Source of the DNA: Charina bottae
Taxonomy: Eukaryota; Chordata; Lepidosauria; Squamata; Charinaidae
Direction of reading: 5' to 3'
NCBI GenBank assembly: GCA_023362775.1
Contig: JALMGJ010000008.1
Coordinates: forward strand, 41,410,001-41,474,000
DNA: 64,000 bases
The position numbers and the translations under genes are program-made. A model generated the notes under the pieces. That model saw only the letters and a list, made by a program, of their open reading frames with translations. It was not told the origin of the DNA and searched no databases. Positions 50,281 to 60,837 of the stretch are shown here, in pieces; positions within the stretch are counted from its first letter, which is position 1, and each line of letters opens with the position of its first letter.

Positions 50281-52405
50281 TCTGTGGCTTGAATCATGTC
50301 AACTGGATTTCTATTTTCTTAGTGGAAACGTTTCACTCCTTATCCAAGGAGCTTCTTCAGTCTGAGTAAAGTTAGTAAGGGAATCCTTAAATATGTTTCT
50401 AGGCTGGCTGTGTGACCTTGCACCTGGGGCTAGGTCATGGTTATTTTTGAGATGTTATTTTACCTGCTGACAAAGGAAGATGTACAGTGGTTCTAAACAC
50501 TGCAGACTACCACAATAAAATTACCTCACTTTTGGAGGATCACCATACATATGAAAAACTGAAAAGAGACCCCACCAACAATTACAAGAAAAAGGCAATA
50601 GACAGTTTGAAACAATTGGAACATGATGGCTCCATCGATAGGATTACCTACCACCGTCTGTATCCTGGAGAAGCCATCCCCTGCATCTACGGACTTCCTA
50701 AGATCCACAAGGAAGGAACACCCCTCCGACCCATAGTCAGCAGCATCAATTCGGTAACATACAACATTGCCAAACACCTCTCTACCATACTAGCACCTCT
50801 AGTTGGACACTCTGAACACCACATCCATAATTCGGAAGAATTTGTTTCCAAAGCAAAGATCCTGAAACTGGATACAGATGAAACTATGGTCTCCTTTGAT
50901 GTGTCCTCCCTTTTCACCAGCATCCCCACCACTCATGCTCTATCTGCTGTCAGGAAGAGACTAGAAGAGGACAGCACCCTGGAAAGGAGAAGCCATCTCA
51001 ACCCAAACCAGATCTGCCATCTTCTGGACCTGTGTCTTAACACCACTTATTTCACATACAGAGGTGACTTTTACAGACAAAAACACGGCTGTGCCATGGG
51101 TTCTCCTGTGTCACCCATTGTGGCCAATTTATACATGGAAGAAGTGGAGAAGAAAGCACTCAACACATTCCAGGGAACGGTGCCCACCCACTGGTTTAGG
51201 TATGTGGATGACACCTGGGTCAAAATCAAGGCCCAGGAAGTACAGGCCTTCACGGACCATATAAACACTATAGATGCCAACATTAGCTTCACCAGAGAAG
51301 ACACCAAGGACAACAGACTGGCATTCCTAGACTGTGAAGTCCTCATTGGGACCGGTGGCAAGCTAGAAATAGGGATCTACAGGAAACCCACACACACAGA
51401 TCAATACCTGGTGTTTGACTCCCACCATCCACTGCAGCACAAACTAGGAGTCATCAGGACATTGTCACACAGAGCAGAAACCATCCCCACCTCCATGGAT
51501 TCCAAAAAGAATGAAAAGCAGCATCTGAGAACAGCTCTGCAGGCCTGTGGATATCCAAATTGGGCCTTCACCAAATCTAAGTCTACCAGACCTAAAACAG
51601 CGACAGATAGGGCTGAGACTCAGAGTAAACGGAAGAACCTGGTCATTCCTTACATGGCTGGCGTGTCTGAAAAGATCAAACGGATATTTGGCAAACACCA
51701 CATACCTGTATATTTCAAACCCACCAACACACTGAGACAGAGGCTTGTACACCCCAAAGATCAAACTCCAAAACACAAGGAAAGCAATGTAGTGTATGCA
51801 ATCCAGTGCAGTGAGGAGTGCTCTGAACTCTACATTGGAGAAACCAAACAACCTTTGTACAGGAGGATGGCCCAACACAGGAGAAGTAACACCACAGGAC
51901 CAGAGTCAGCAGTTTATCTTCATCTAAAGGAAAAAGGACACTCATTTGAGGACATTAATGTTCACATTTTAGACAGAGAAGATAGGTGGTTTGAGAGAGG
52001 GGTCAAGGAATCCATTCATGCCAACTTGGAAAATCCTTCCTTGAATAGAGGTGGGGGCCTCAGGCATAACCTTTCCCCTATCTTCCTTCCTGCTTTGTCT
52101 TCTGTGCCTAGGAAGATTAAGACCATTTCACAAGCTCAACAGCAGCAGGGTAATCTTAACGATCCTCCTTTAGATGATAAAGGGACTTAGAAACAAACAT
52201 CTCAAAAATAACCATGACCTAGCCCCAGGTGCAAGGTCACACAGCCAGCCTAGAAACATATTTAAGGATTCCCTTACTAACTTTACTCAGACTGAAGAAG
52301 CTCCTTGGATAAGGAGTGAAACGTTTCCACTAAGAAAATAGAAATCCAGTTGACATGATTCAAGCCACAGACTGTTCCACCTGGATGACTGAGAACCTTC
52401 ATAGA
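50281..52405 (+). mobile_element. Penelope-like retroelement with inverted terminal modules, 14-bp TSD
   Basis: An exact 14-bp duplication CTTGATGGGAAGAG (50267-50280, 52406-52419) bounds the element. Terminal modules 50281-50456 and 52196-52371 are inverted copies of 176 nt, and a 34-nt tail follows the right one, as in Penelope-like elements. Each module contains a hammerhead-like core (CTGAAGA ... GAAACGT; plus strand 52292-52324, minus strand 50360-50328). Between them lies an RT/GIY-YIG ORF that begins inside the LPADKGR motif, so the protein is N-terminally truncated. It sits in ANXA3 intron 1 in the opposite orientation to the gene. Confidence 0.93.
50487..52190 (+). CDS. Penelope-like reverse transcriptase with GIY-YIG endonuclease (5'-truncated)
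   Basis: The frame is open for 567 codons from its first ATG and also open upstream to about 50464, where LPADKGRCTVV is read. RT motifs: IPCIYGLPKIHKEGTPLRPI, VSFDVSSLFTSIP (catalytic D), GCAMGSPVSPIVANLYMEE and WFRYVDDTWV with the catalytic YVDD (about residues 230-240). A C-terminal GIY-YIG nuclease begins near residue 430: VVYAIQCSEEC, LYIGETKQPLYRRMAQHR, and HSFEDINVHILDRE. The uninterrupted frame suggests a recent insertion, but loss of the N-terminus makes it unlikely to be autonomous. Penelope enzymes are telomerase-related RTs. Confidence 0.93.
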   Translation: MVLNTADYHNKITSLLEDHHTYEKLKRDPTNNYKKKAIDSLKQLEHDGSIDRITYHRLYPGEAIPCIYGLPKIHKEGTPLRPIVSSINSVTYNIAKHLSTILAPLVGHSEHHIHNSEEFVSKAKILKLDTDETMVSFDVSSLFTSIPTTHALSAVRKRLEEDSTLERRSHLNPNQICHLLDLCLNTTYFTYRGDFYRQKHGCAMGSPVSPIVANLYMEEVEKKALNTFQGTVPTHWFRYVDDTWVKIKAQEVQAFTDHINTIDANISFTREDTKDNRLAFLDCEVLIGTGGKLEIGIYRKPTHTDQYLVFDSHHPLQHKLGVIRTLSHRAETIPTSMDSKKNEKQHLRTALQACGYPNWAFTKSKSTRPKTATDRAETQSKRKNLVIPYMAGVSEKIKRIFGKHHIPVYFKPTNTLRQRLVHPKDQTPKHKESNVVYAIQCSEECSELYIGETKQPLYRRMAQHRRSNTTGPESAVYLHLKEKGHSFEDINVHILDREDRWFERGVKESIHANLENPSLNRGGGLRHNLSPIFLPALSSVPRKIKTISQAQQQQGNLNDPPLDDKGT

Positions 52406-52548
52406 CTTGATGGGAAGAGAATGGCAGCAAAGAGGGGGGTCCTTGGAGGCATTTTGCTCAGCCCCCCCAGTGCTAAAAATGGGGAGTTACATGCAATTCT
52501 CCAAAGATACCTAATTGCACATCCCTATCAAGGACTGGTGCAATATAC

Positions 52549-52685
52549 AGAAGTGTTTTTAAACCTTGGCGACTTTAAGATGTGTGTACTTCAACTCCCA
52601 GAATTCCCCAGCCAACCATGCTGGCTGGGGAATTTTGGGAGTTGAAGTCCACACATCTTTAAGTTACCAAGGTTGAGAAACACTG
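52549..52685. mobile_element. hAT MITE, family C
   Basis: Left end altered (AGAAGTGTTTTTAAACC), right end GGTTGAGAAACACTG; ATATAC occurs at both flanks. About 137 bp. Confidence 0.85.
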
Positions 52686-52699
52686 ATATACATACACAA

Positions 52700-52790
52700 A
52701 CATTGCTAGCTAAACAGGATCAGATCCGGTCAGTCCTTGAAAGGGAGACCACCAGGAAATCACACCCAGGAGAAGCCAGTACCAAATCAC
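52700..52790 (+). mobile_element. 5S-rRNA-like SINE fragment
   Basis: GCTAGCTAAACAGGATCAGA, then CCGGTCAGTCCTTGAAAGGG and AGACCACCAGGAAAT follow 5S rRNA in order with many changes. Pseudogene or SINE. Confidence 0.6.
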
Positions 52791-52984
52791 TAATAGGCTG
52801 TTGCAAAAATTAAATATATATATATAAAGCCTCTTATACACTGTCCACATAGATTGAGTCAAAGTCTGAAAGACAGAGCGAGAGAGGGACCCATGCGCTC
52901 AGTTGGCAGCCGCCCAGAGCCAGCTGGAGACAGGCGGTGCCTCAATTGAACTGAGCCGAACAAATAATAAAGGATGAGTTAGTA

Positions 52985-53650
52985 TTTCGACTTGCGATAG
53001 GGTCGGGAAAGGAACTCGTCGCAGGGCAGCGCGCTACAAAGAACGCGGCGTCGGGACGCGGCGCGCGCCAGAAACGCTGCAAAGAAGAGGGAAGGAGACC
53101 CGGCGAGGCGCCTTCGAGCTTGTCCCCCGCGCCCCACCTTGGAAAAATCCCCCCAAGGCTGCCCCGCTTGGGAGTTTGGCTCCCTCCTCAGATCGCCCAA
53201 GACCGGGGAGCTGAATGGGGAAGCTCCAGACGCCGAAGCCACCCGAGACAAGAGTCCTGATCCCAGGCTGGGCGCGGCTGGGGTGCAAAGGGCACGGGGA
53301 AGTTGCGGAGGGGGGTGGGGTGAGGAGGAAGGCAGAAGGGAGCCGTCCGACTCTACAGGAGTCCTCCCCATCCGCGTCTCGGGGGCAGGGAAGAGGTCAA
53401 GCCGGGAGACTTACCCGAAGCTACAGTCCGAGCCGCGAACTTGCGAAGGATGCTAGCAACGGTGGCGCGGCGCCCGGGAAAAGTAGCGCTGCCGCGCTCC
53501 CGCCCTCCGCTGGCTCCACCTGCCCGGCGGTGAGGAGGAGGAGGAAAGCGGGGCCGGAACCTGCGTGACCAGCTGGACTGCAACTCTCCCGGTAGGGGGC
53601 GCCCTTGTGGCTTTTCTCTCCGGCCGAGCCCAATAAGTAAGACTCCGCCG
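52985..53650 (-). promoter_or_regulatory. ANXA3: CpG-rich ANXA3 promoter region
   Basis: CpG density rises sharply here against the AT-rich surroundings. The region covers the presumed first exon and its flanks. An inverted CCAAT box lies at 53630-53634, about 100 nt or so upstream of the likely start; no convincing TATA box was seen, as is usual for a CpG-island promoter. No plus-strand gene with recognisable protein starts here. Confidence 0.7.
53415..53540 (-). other. ANXA3: ANXA3 non-coding exon 1 (5' end approximate)
   Basis: On the minus strand a strong donor GTAAGT follows ...GTAGCTTCGG, with the exon ending at 53415. Annexin A3 has an untranslated first exon, and this is the only good donor in the CpG island ahead of exon 2. 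The transcription start is an estimate. Confidence 0.6.
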
Positions 53651-53789
53651 TTGAATATGGCCGAAGGAGGCTTTTGGAGGACCGCCGACCAGGTTGCATC
53701 CTCTTTAGAAGCAAGATTGGGTCGTCCTGGGGTCTTTGTGAGAGGGGGGAAGGAATGGGGGCCTTTGTCCCAGGCATCATGGTTTGAAA

Positions 53790-53870
53790 GAGCTTGGAAG
53801 CGAGGCAGGGCTGCGCTTGTTACGTTCGGATGGGAGACCACAAGGAAGTCCCAGAGTTACAGGCTAGGGA
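53790..53870 (+). mobile_element. 5S-rRNA-like SINE fragment
   Basis: GGAAGCGAGGCAGGGCTGCG, then GTTACGTTCGGATGGGAGAC and CACAAGGAAGTCC parallel the 5S C-box region. Confidence 0.6.
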
Positions 53871-54254
53871 CCAAATGAATCCATGTGTTTCTTTCAGGAC
53901 TGTAGAATCAGTTCAAAAAGAATTCCAATAATTTCTTGCAGGATGTTGGACTACCCCATACAATCCATTTGCTCAACCATTGACTACAATAGACCATGTG
54001 GGGAGGGGAACTCTATGGTGTACTGAGTTAAAAAGACTTGAGAACGGATTCCCTGGCTGGTTCTGGAAAAGGCAGGCTCAACAGTGAAGAAATGGTGCAG
54101 CTAGAACCAGATCCGAGCCCCATAGACTGAAGTGTCCAAAGCCTCACCGACTGAAGTGGGGTTAATTAATCACCCCACACTATACCCTAAACCCGGTGTT
54201 GTGATGCCAGCCTGCATGCACAAGAACAACCAGCTTCCCAGATTGGGAATACAG

Positions 54255-54800
54255 ATTCCTTCATAGAATCAGAGTTGGAAGGGACCTAAGAGGTCATCAA
54301 ATCCAACCCTCCCCCCCCCCCCCACTTCAGGATTCACTATGCCATCCCCTCTCGATGACCATCCAGCCTCTGTTCGAAAGCTTCCAGTGAAGGCGAAGAA
54401 ACTACTCCAGGCATTAACCTATTCCACTGATTGGCAGCTCTTACTGTCCAGAAATTCTTCTTAATGTCCAATCTGTATCTCCATTCTTGAAGTTTCATCC
54501 CATTCCTTCTAGTCTTACCTTCTGGAGCATGCTGGGTAGGGGAATTCTGGGAGTTGAAGTCCACACAGCTTAAAGCAGCCAAGGTTGAGAAACATTGCTC
54601 TGGAGCAACTGAGAATAAGCCCGAACGCTCTACAACGTGACTGCCCTTCAGGTATTTGAGGACAGCTATCATGTCCCCTCTCAACCTTCTCATCTGCAAG
54701 CTAAACATACCTGGATCTTTGAACCGTTCCTCGTAGGACTTGGGTTTCCAGTCCTTTCACCATCTTGGTAGCCCTTCCTGGACTTGCTCCAGTTTATCAG
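54255..54800 (-). mobile_element. CR1 LINE, ORF2 C-terminus
   Basis: The minus strand reads GKTRRNGMKLQEWRYRLDI, KKNFWTVRAANQWNRLMPG and SPSLEAFEQRLDGHREGMA, the typical C-terminal residues of CR1 ORF2, then a 3' UTR containing the antisense of ATAGAATCAGAGTTGGAAGG. A hAT MITE fragment interrupts the frame. Confidence 0.85.
54527..54597. mobile_element. hAT MITE, family C, right part only
   Basis: Only the right half (AATTCTGGGAGTTGAAGTCC to GGTTGAGAAACATTG) is present inside the CR1 copy. TTCTGGAG before it and CTCTGGAG after it look like its 8-bp duplication, so the left terminus was lost after or during insertion. Confidence 0.75.
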
Positions 54801-55215
54801 TATCTTTTAAAATTTAATCTCAAGCACAATTTACTTAGGGAGAGGCATGATTTCTATCAAGGGCAGATGCCCAGTCCTTCCTACTCCTGGATAAGAAAAA
54901 CTTAGTTTTTAAAAAATTAGAGGGAGAATTTAGGGAAATGGAAAGAGTTGTTCTGCCTGAGCTGGGGTGTATCCTCTCCCCATCAGCCCTGGAAAAATGG
55001 CTTGAATTACCCTCAGATGCCAGACATATCTTCCACGGAAAATTAGTAGAGGGTTTTGCTTTGGGACTCCAAGAAATAAAAGTTTACAGAGAAGCTGTAA
55101 ATAATTTCTCTGTGTTGTTCTTAAGCCCAGTATTCTGTATATTGTATAACTCCTCTTGAGGGAGTTGAGCGGTGATAAATCGAATAAACAAACAAATAAA
55201 TAAATAAATATTACA
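54801..55215 (+). mobile_element. Unidentified repeat ending in a LINE-like (AAATA)n tail
   Basis: The right end GAGTTGAGCGGTGATAAATC followed by AAACAAATAAATA units resembles the CR1/L2-type 3' termini seen at 7815 and 61630. The upstream part has a 70-codon open frame I do not recognise. Confidence 0.4.
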
Positions 55216-55429
55216 GATTATGGGATTTTTCTAATTCAATCTTTTGTGTATTTATCAGGTTTTGTATTTTTTTCCCCCCAAACCTCTTGAGATCATAATT
55301 CTTCCCTGAGAAATTCTTTGAACTCTGTAAAACTCAGAGCCTGGGAAAGTTGTATCAAAACAGCACGGCCTCATAGTCTTTTGAATGTTTTATTTGAAAA
55401 AATAAAGTTGCGTTTGAGCAACTGAAAAC

Positions 55430-55860
55430 AACTATTTGGAGTTGGACAAACCATTCGTGTTTACCACTGATGCTTCAGAGAGCGAAACTGGGACAGTGTA
55501 AATGCAAGTGGAAGAGTTCCTCATCCAGTGGTGTTACAGAGAGGGAGTTACACCGTCAGGAAATTATGTAGACACCTAGTTTACACCCTAGAAAAGCCAT
55601 GTCGATTTGTGGGCCAGCAGAACAAACTCAGAACCAACCATGTAGCACTAAAGGGGATTCAGGAAGCACAAGACGTTCATACGTTGGAGATTGATCAGGT
55701 GGGAGTATGGGTTCAAACACATTCAAGGGAGGACGACCACAAGGGCAGATCCATTATTCAGAGGCCCCTTTGAGGAGGACAGTGGACCACAGGCAGCTAA
55801 ATGAGGAGGTGGATCCAATGACGAAGGGATAAAGTCTACCTCACATGAATGTTGCCCTCT
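55430..55860 (+). pseudogene. Possible retroelement RNase H-like remnant
   Basis: One frame reads FVFTTDASESETGTV, like the TDAS motif opening the RNase H region of Ty3/gypsy elements, then breaks into stops. The rest is not recognised. Very tentative. Confidence 0.25.
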
Positions 55861-58800
55861 TTACATGTTCTATATTGAATGTGTTAAGTGTAGAGTCTTA
55901 ACATGATCGTCTTTCTCATATGTATTCCTAGAAGACATAGGACAGTCTCAAACCAGCTTGGATTCTCTTCTCTTCTGGTAGCGAATGGGCAGGCAAGCCC
56001 ATACCCCACATTCCCCCCTCCATCTGAATAATCCACATTCAAGGTAACTGAGGCATGGCTTGGGATCATCTAGGCAGGGAAATTAACTGAAGATCACAAT
56101 GGCAGGTGGGCTACCACCACCTTTCTCACCATGGGCTCAGCCATGCCACTACACCTAGGCTGGCCAGGATGGTATAAAGCCATCTCAAGGATCTTCCTAA
56201 TGTTTCCTACCCTATTAGCATAACCAGCTCCTGACATGGTGTATAGTTCCCATTGCCCCCCATTAACAGTATTCAAGAATGTTGCTCTCTTCTTCACACT
56301 AGGTTAAAGGGTATCATGGTTCTATCAGTCCCAACATTAGAACTGCTTTTTTTTGGGGGGGGGGGGAACCCTGCAGACGGTTCAGATTGAAGGCAGCTTC
56401 TGGTAAAAAGTAACCAAAGGTGTTTTATTAGCAAAGACAACAACAGAAAGGCATCATGGGAATAACAAATAGACGGATGCTCTGAAATACAGAACACGTT
56501 GAGGTTCAAGAAACATGGTTGACAGCACCAAATGAAATCACTTGGGAGCATCAAAAGACCTTTTCTGGAAGGACAGTGGGCCATGAAAAACAAGAGGACT
56601 ATTAGATCTACCCAGAGAAGCCAGACTTGTCTGTCTGCTGTGTCAGCAGTAACATTTAGAACAGAAATAGAAGTCTGTGAGGCAGCGTAGGAGACAGTTT
56701 AGGTGCTCCTGTGTTTTGCTTTTATAACACCATACTGTATAATTATTTTTACAAACACCAACATACGTGACACTAATGTGTACCTTTCAGGTGGATTCCC
56801 CACAATTTCCAAAGGGCCAGGCCAGCCTCATTTATGAAGCACGTTGGCCGTTTGGGGTAACAGTGTGGCGCAAGTAGTTCTCTGGAATGACGCCGCCGCC
56901 TGCCTACGTCTTATTTTCAGCCTACAATATGACCACGGAGACTGCAACGCCACCTCCAAAGCTTAGAAAACCCCGGCGGAGAGAATATGACTTGTTCGAG
57001 ATCATCCAATGAGCTTGGTGGAGAAGCAGGGTCTCAAAAGCTGACCCCACCAGGCTGGTTTTCCTACAGCCAAATCTGGCCACACCAGGCTCTGCTATCC
57101 AGAGGGGTTATTCTCACACACCTCAAGGGCAGCTTGATTTTCTGAGCTGAACAGCAGCATCCCACAAATGCAAATCCGTGTAAATGTTCAGGGCACCTCT
57201 TCCCACGAAAGTTTCAGGGCTAGACATAATAATGAGCACGTGACATCTTCACTAGCCACCTGGCTTCATTATACTATGAGAAAGCTTTGTTTTGTACAGA
57301 AAGCGATTTGCCATTTCCCATGAGAAATCTGACATGTTCATGTTCTGGAGGAAACACTGGTTTGGGATTCATCATCCCAGGTTTTTCCTTCCTGCCACAG
57401 AAAGCTTGGGGATTTCTGCAGAGATCCACACAAGTTCAATTTTTCCTCAATGCATTTCTGTGGAGGTAGCCAATCCACACCGACATTCCTCTGTGAAAAT
57501 GAAGAAGGATGCTTATTCAATTTAAGTTTGCCACGACCGAACACGAACCTCCGAACTGGAGGAATATTCTACAGGACAGAAACTCCAGTTGCCTGATTTA
57601 GCATTCAGTGGCTGTAGGGAAGAGCTTCCCGCTTCTACTCTTACCAGTACCCACTGCTTTTGTGGCCATAGTAGGCTTAGCAGCCACAGAGATCAGACAG
57701 AATTTTTGCTATACCTTTGGCAGAAAACTTTACCTTGAAGACACCAGATAAAAGGAAATGAGAAAGCGGATCATCATCAACTGAAGTCCTGTGCCTTTAG
57801 GATGTTTTCCTCTCATGACGCAATGGCTTGTTATGTCAATGCAGGACCAGGAAGACTTTTAACATGATTCTCTTCCACATGGTATCCTGCATTAATAATA
57901 TGCACACAAGCAGCAGGGGAGAAGCTCAAAGGCACCATTAGTGCCATGTGTGAGAAAGCAACTCAAATGAACCTTAATCTTGTTTTGATATACACACTGA
58001 GTCAGTTGTTTTCCATCAGATTATTGGAAAATTCCTGCTGCCTTCCCCAATTTGGTACCTACTAAATCCATACTCACTCCAGCCATTCTGGTAGATAGAA
58101 TGGAAGGTTAAAACCTAGCACATTTAGAAGACATTAAATTATAGGGAAAACTGGTTTATTGTACCTAATAATGTTTTTGGCATGTTGAACCAGCTTTGCA
58201 AGTGTCTCCACATGCCTTCAAAATTAAGATTCACTTTATCCTGAACGAGCTTTGGTAATTTGGATAATGTTGCTTTGAGAGTCAGGAGCTTGTGAATTAT
58301 TGAGATATTTGCATAACCTGTGCGATGTATCAAAATCTAGGGGGGATGCAATATATAAAATGATTGAGCAACTGGCTCAAATCAAGTGTCTAAGCTAAGA
58401 GAGTACTGAATTAGATTTCTATGCAGACCATGAGTTACTTGCTGCTCTACACCACACTAGGTTTCTAGATTAAATTATGCTGATAGACAGAAGGAGTCCT
58501 AGATAGGATTATAAACTAAGTTTAGCAACAATTTTGGCACATGTGGTTTTCAGTTCCAAAGTAATGGCTATTTTATAAAGAAATATTTTTTAAAAACTGC
58601 ATTTAGGACAAAAAAAGGGATTCATTATAGCAGATGTTTCAAAATAAGGTGGAACAACAATGGACAATGAGAAAAAACTAATGCTTTCTTATTTCCTTCA
58701 GCCACTTCACACAATTCATCCAATACACTTTATCATAGTTAGCTTGCCTCTTTATAGATTAAAGGTGTGCACTTGAAAATTGATCTACAAAACGTGTCCT

Positions 58801-59298
58801 ACAGCCAAGCAATTCCTCATTATCAACCATTCTTGCTCAACAAACAAAACGAGCTGGCTGTTTGTCACCTGGGGAAGAGTGAGATAGGAAGCTAAAGTGT
58901 GCATTATAAGAGCTTCCTCAAGATATCCTGCTGAAGGAATGCCAATGGCATGGGACCCAGAGCCATGTTCGGCTTTTCAGTTTGCCCAATTACACCAAAG
59001 ACCCTTTTATCCAGTTTGCCAGAAATATCCAAGGACACAAGAGCTCTGCTCCTTTCCATTTGACCCTATACCAGTACTTCCTAAGCTTTAGGGAGCATAG
59101 GAGATCTCAACTGATCAACTTGGAAAAGTGTGGGGCACCCAGCTGCTCTACTGCCAATTTGGTGTCCATGCAAAGATGAGGCTTATGGGAACCAGAGCAC
59201 TATGACTAGTGATGCACAAGCATCCCTAAAACTTCAGGGATAGGAACCACACTTTTTTGAGCTGCCATTTCCATGATCCAATAGTAAAGCATATATGT
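55861..59298. other. Intergenic stretch between FRAS1 and ANXA3, nothing recognised
   Basis: No exon with good splice sites, no known repeat with clear ends, and no RNA gene could be identified. A G-run lies at 56351-56366. Confidence 0.5.
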
Positions 59299-59300
59299 AC

Positions 59301-59331
<31 letters not shown>

Positions 59332-59344
59332 GTGTGTATGTATG

Positions 59345-59415
<71 letters not shown>
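59299..59415. repeat. Compound (TG)n(TATG)n(TA)n(TG)n microsatellite
   Basis: A block of TG, then TATG units, about 22 TA repeats and TG again. The TA part could extrude as a cruciform. Confidence 0.97.
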
Positions 59416-59420
<5 letters not shown>

Positions 59421-59859
59421 GGTTGCACTAATGATGTTACCTAGCCTTGTAGTGAAACATCTGCAGGAAAACAACCAAGCTTGGAGAACACCAAGAACCC
59501 AATGTTGGTATTGTTTCAACAACTGCTTATATGGATCTATTGGTTCACCCAAATTACATGATTCTGAGAGACCCCATTGTCCTCAAGGCATTTGTATTTC
59601 AAAGAGAAGCAATTATTTAGTCCTTCCAAATGTACAGCAACAGGCTTCACTTTCATTCAAGTGCTGGTGGAACTGGTGTGAAAATGTATCAATAGAAGTA
59701 AGTTAGTACAAATGGTCTCACAAACGCATCATTGGAACTGCAACTCCTTCACCAGTCAACTAAGTGGGGAAAATCCAGGGGCAGCTTGCTGTCCCACACA
59801 CCATTTCTGTACCGTGCTTCTTCTACCTCCAAAGCAGACACACGAAAGGCATCTTTGTT

Positions 59860-59865
59860 TTTATT
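59860..59865 (-). terminator. FRAS1: Candidate FRAS1 polyadenylation signal
   Basis: AATAAA on the minus strand, 376 nt past the FRAS1 stop codon; the first such hexamer found downstream. Confidence 0.4.
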
Positions 59866-60240
59866 CAACCAGTTCTGCAATGAGAATTCAAGAAGCCAAC
59901 AACAGAAGAGGTCTGGGAACCATAGCGAGATTGGAGGTACGTGGAGTGGCACTCCAAGGTGGTTTATGAGATGGGTTTCAGTCCTTCCTCTCCTTGGGGG
60001 ATCTTGCTTTCAGTGAGGTAGCTCCATTGTAGAGTGGAAGCATGCAAAAATACCTTGCTTGATCATTGCTTAAGCAAACAAAATGCAAAGATTTTGTCCT
60101 TCCCTTTTCCCACAAGACTACTATAAAAATACCAGAATGGGTTTTTATAGAAAAAATTACAGAAGGTTTCTCCCCCCCACCCTTTTTTTTTTACAATTTA
60201 TATAAAGACATTTCTCCCCCTCCCCCAAATGTGCAGGCCA

Positions 60241-60837
60241 TTAAACTTCTGTCCCATCATGTAAATTGTTATGAACTTTCACCTCCAAGTTCATTTGCTT
60301 GATCTTTGTTCCTCTGACCTTGTAGGTGCCTTCATTTTCACAGAGAAGGTTGAGGTTCTTCACTGTGCAGTAATGTCCACTGACATTCTTCTCCATCCTC
60401 TCGGCATACCCCTTGGCTGCCTCAACTTTAGTGTTGAGAGGGTATTGCTCTGCCATCTCTTTGGCGGCTTCCTTCTTCTTCCTATGCTTCCGACACTTCC
60501 TGGTTACAAAGCAGATGGACAAGAGTATAAGGAAGAGAAGCAGGATTGCTGCAAAGGCGCTGCCAATGGAAGCCCCCGTTTGTGAAAAGGAGGCAACAGT
60601 TATGGCCTCTTGTTGCTCCAGGTTGAGAGACTTCATGTTAGTCCCATTCTTGATTTGATCTCCTTCGTTGTCATAGATCAAGGAGTCATCCAGAACAGGG
60701 ACACCCTTGTGGTCTACAAGGTCCCGGCGGCTGCGCTTCGGCCGATGTATAACAGAGCGTGGCATCCGGGGGCCCCCAATCGTTTCGGGACAAATGACAT
60801 AGATCACTTGAAGATACCACTGGTGTCCAGCTTCCAC
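60241..60837 (-). CDS. FRAS1: FRAS1 last exon: membrane anchor and cytoplasmic tail
   Basis: FRAS1 is a very large basement-membrane protein that forms the FRAS/FREM complex joining epithelium to mesenchyme. This exon, after acceptor TTTTTGATCAG, encodes the last 198 residues. It begins VEAGHQWYLQVIYVICPE, has a basic KRSRRD site that could be furin-cleaved, a juxtamembrane DDSLIYDNEGDQ, one transmembrane helix (SAFAAILLLFLILLSICF, about residues 95-113), a basic stop-transfer RKCRKHRKKK, and a tail ending in DGTEV. The terminal TEV fits the PDZ-binding end known to bind GRIP1. Stop TAA at 60243-60241. The long upstream part of the gene lies beyond the window. Confidence 0.95.
   Translation of the reverse strand: MEAGHQWYLQVIYVICPETIGGPRMPRSVIHRPKRSRRDLVDHKGVPVLDDSLIYDNEGDQIKNGTNMKSLNLEQQEAITVASFSQTGASIGSAFAAILLLFLILLSICFVTRKCRKHRKKKEAAKEMAEQYPLNTKVEAAKGYAERMEKNVSGHYCTVKNLNLLCENEGTYKVRGTKIKQMNLEVKVHNNLHDGTEV

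Noticed and set aside
52700..53870. Functional 5S rRNA genes
   Set aside because: Only the 3' two thirds are similar, with many substitutions and no terminator T-run in place.
53139..53878. Plus-strand protein gene starting in the CpG island
   Set aside because: Several open frames overlap there, as expected in GC-rich DNA, but none has a known domain or good splice donor; the island is explained by the ANXA3 promoter.
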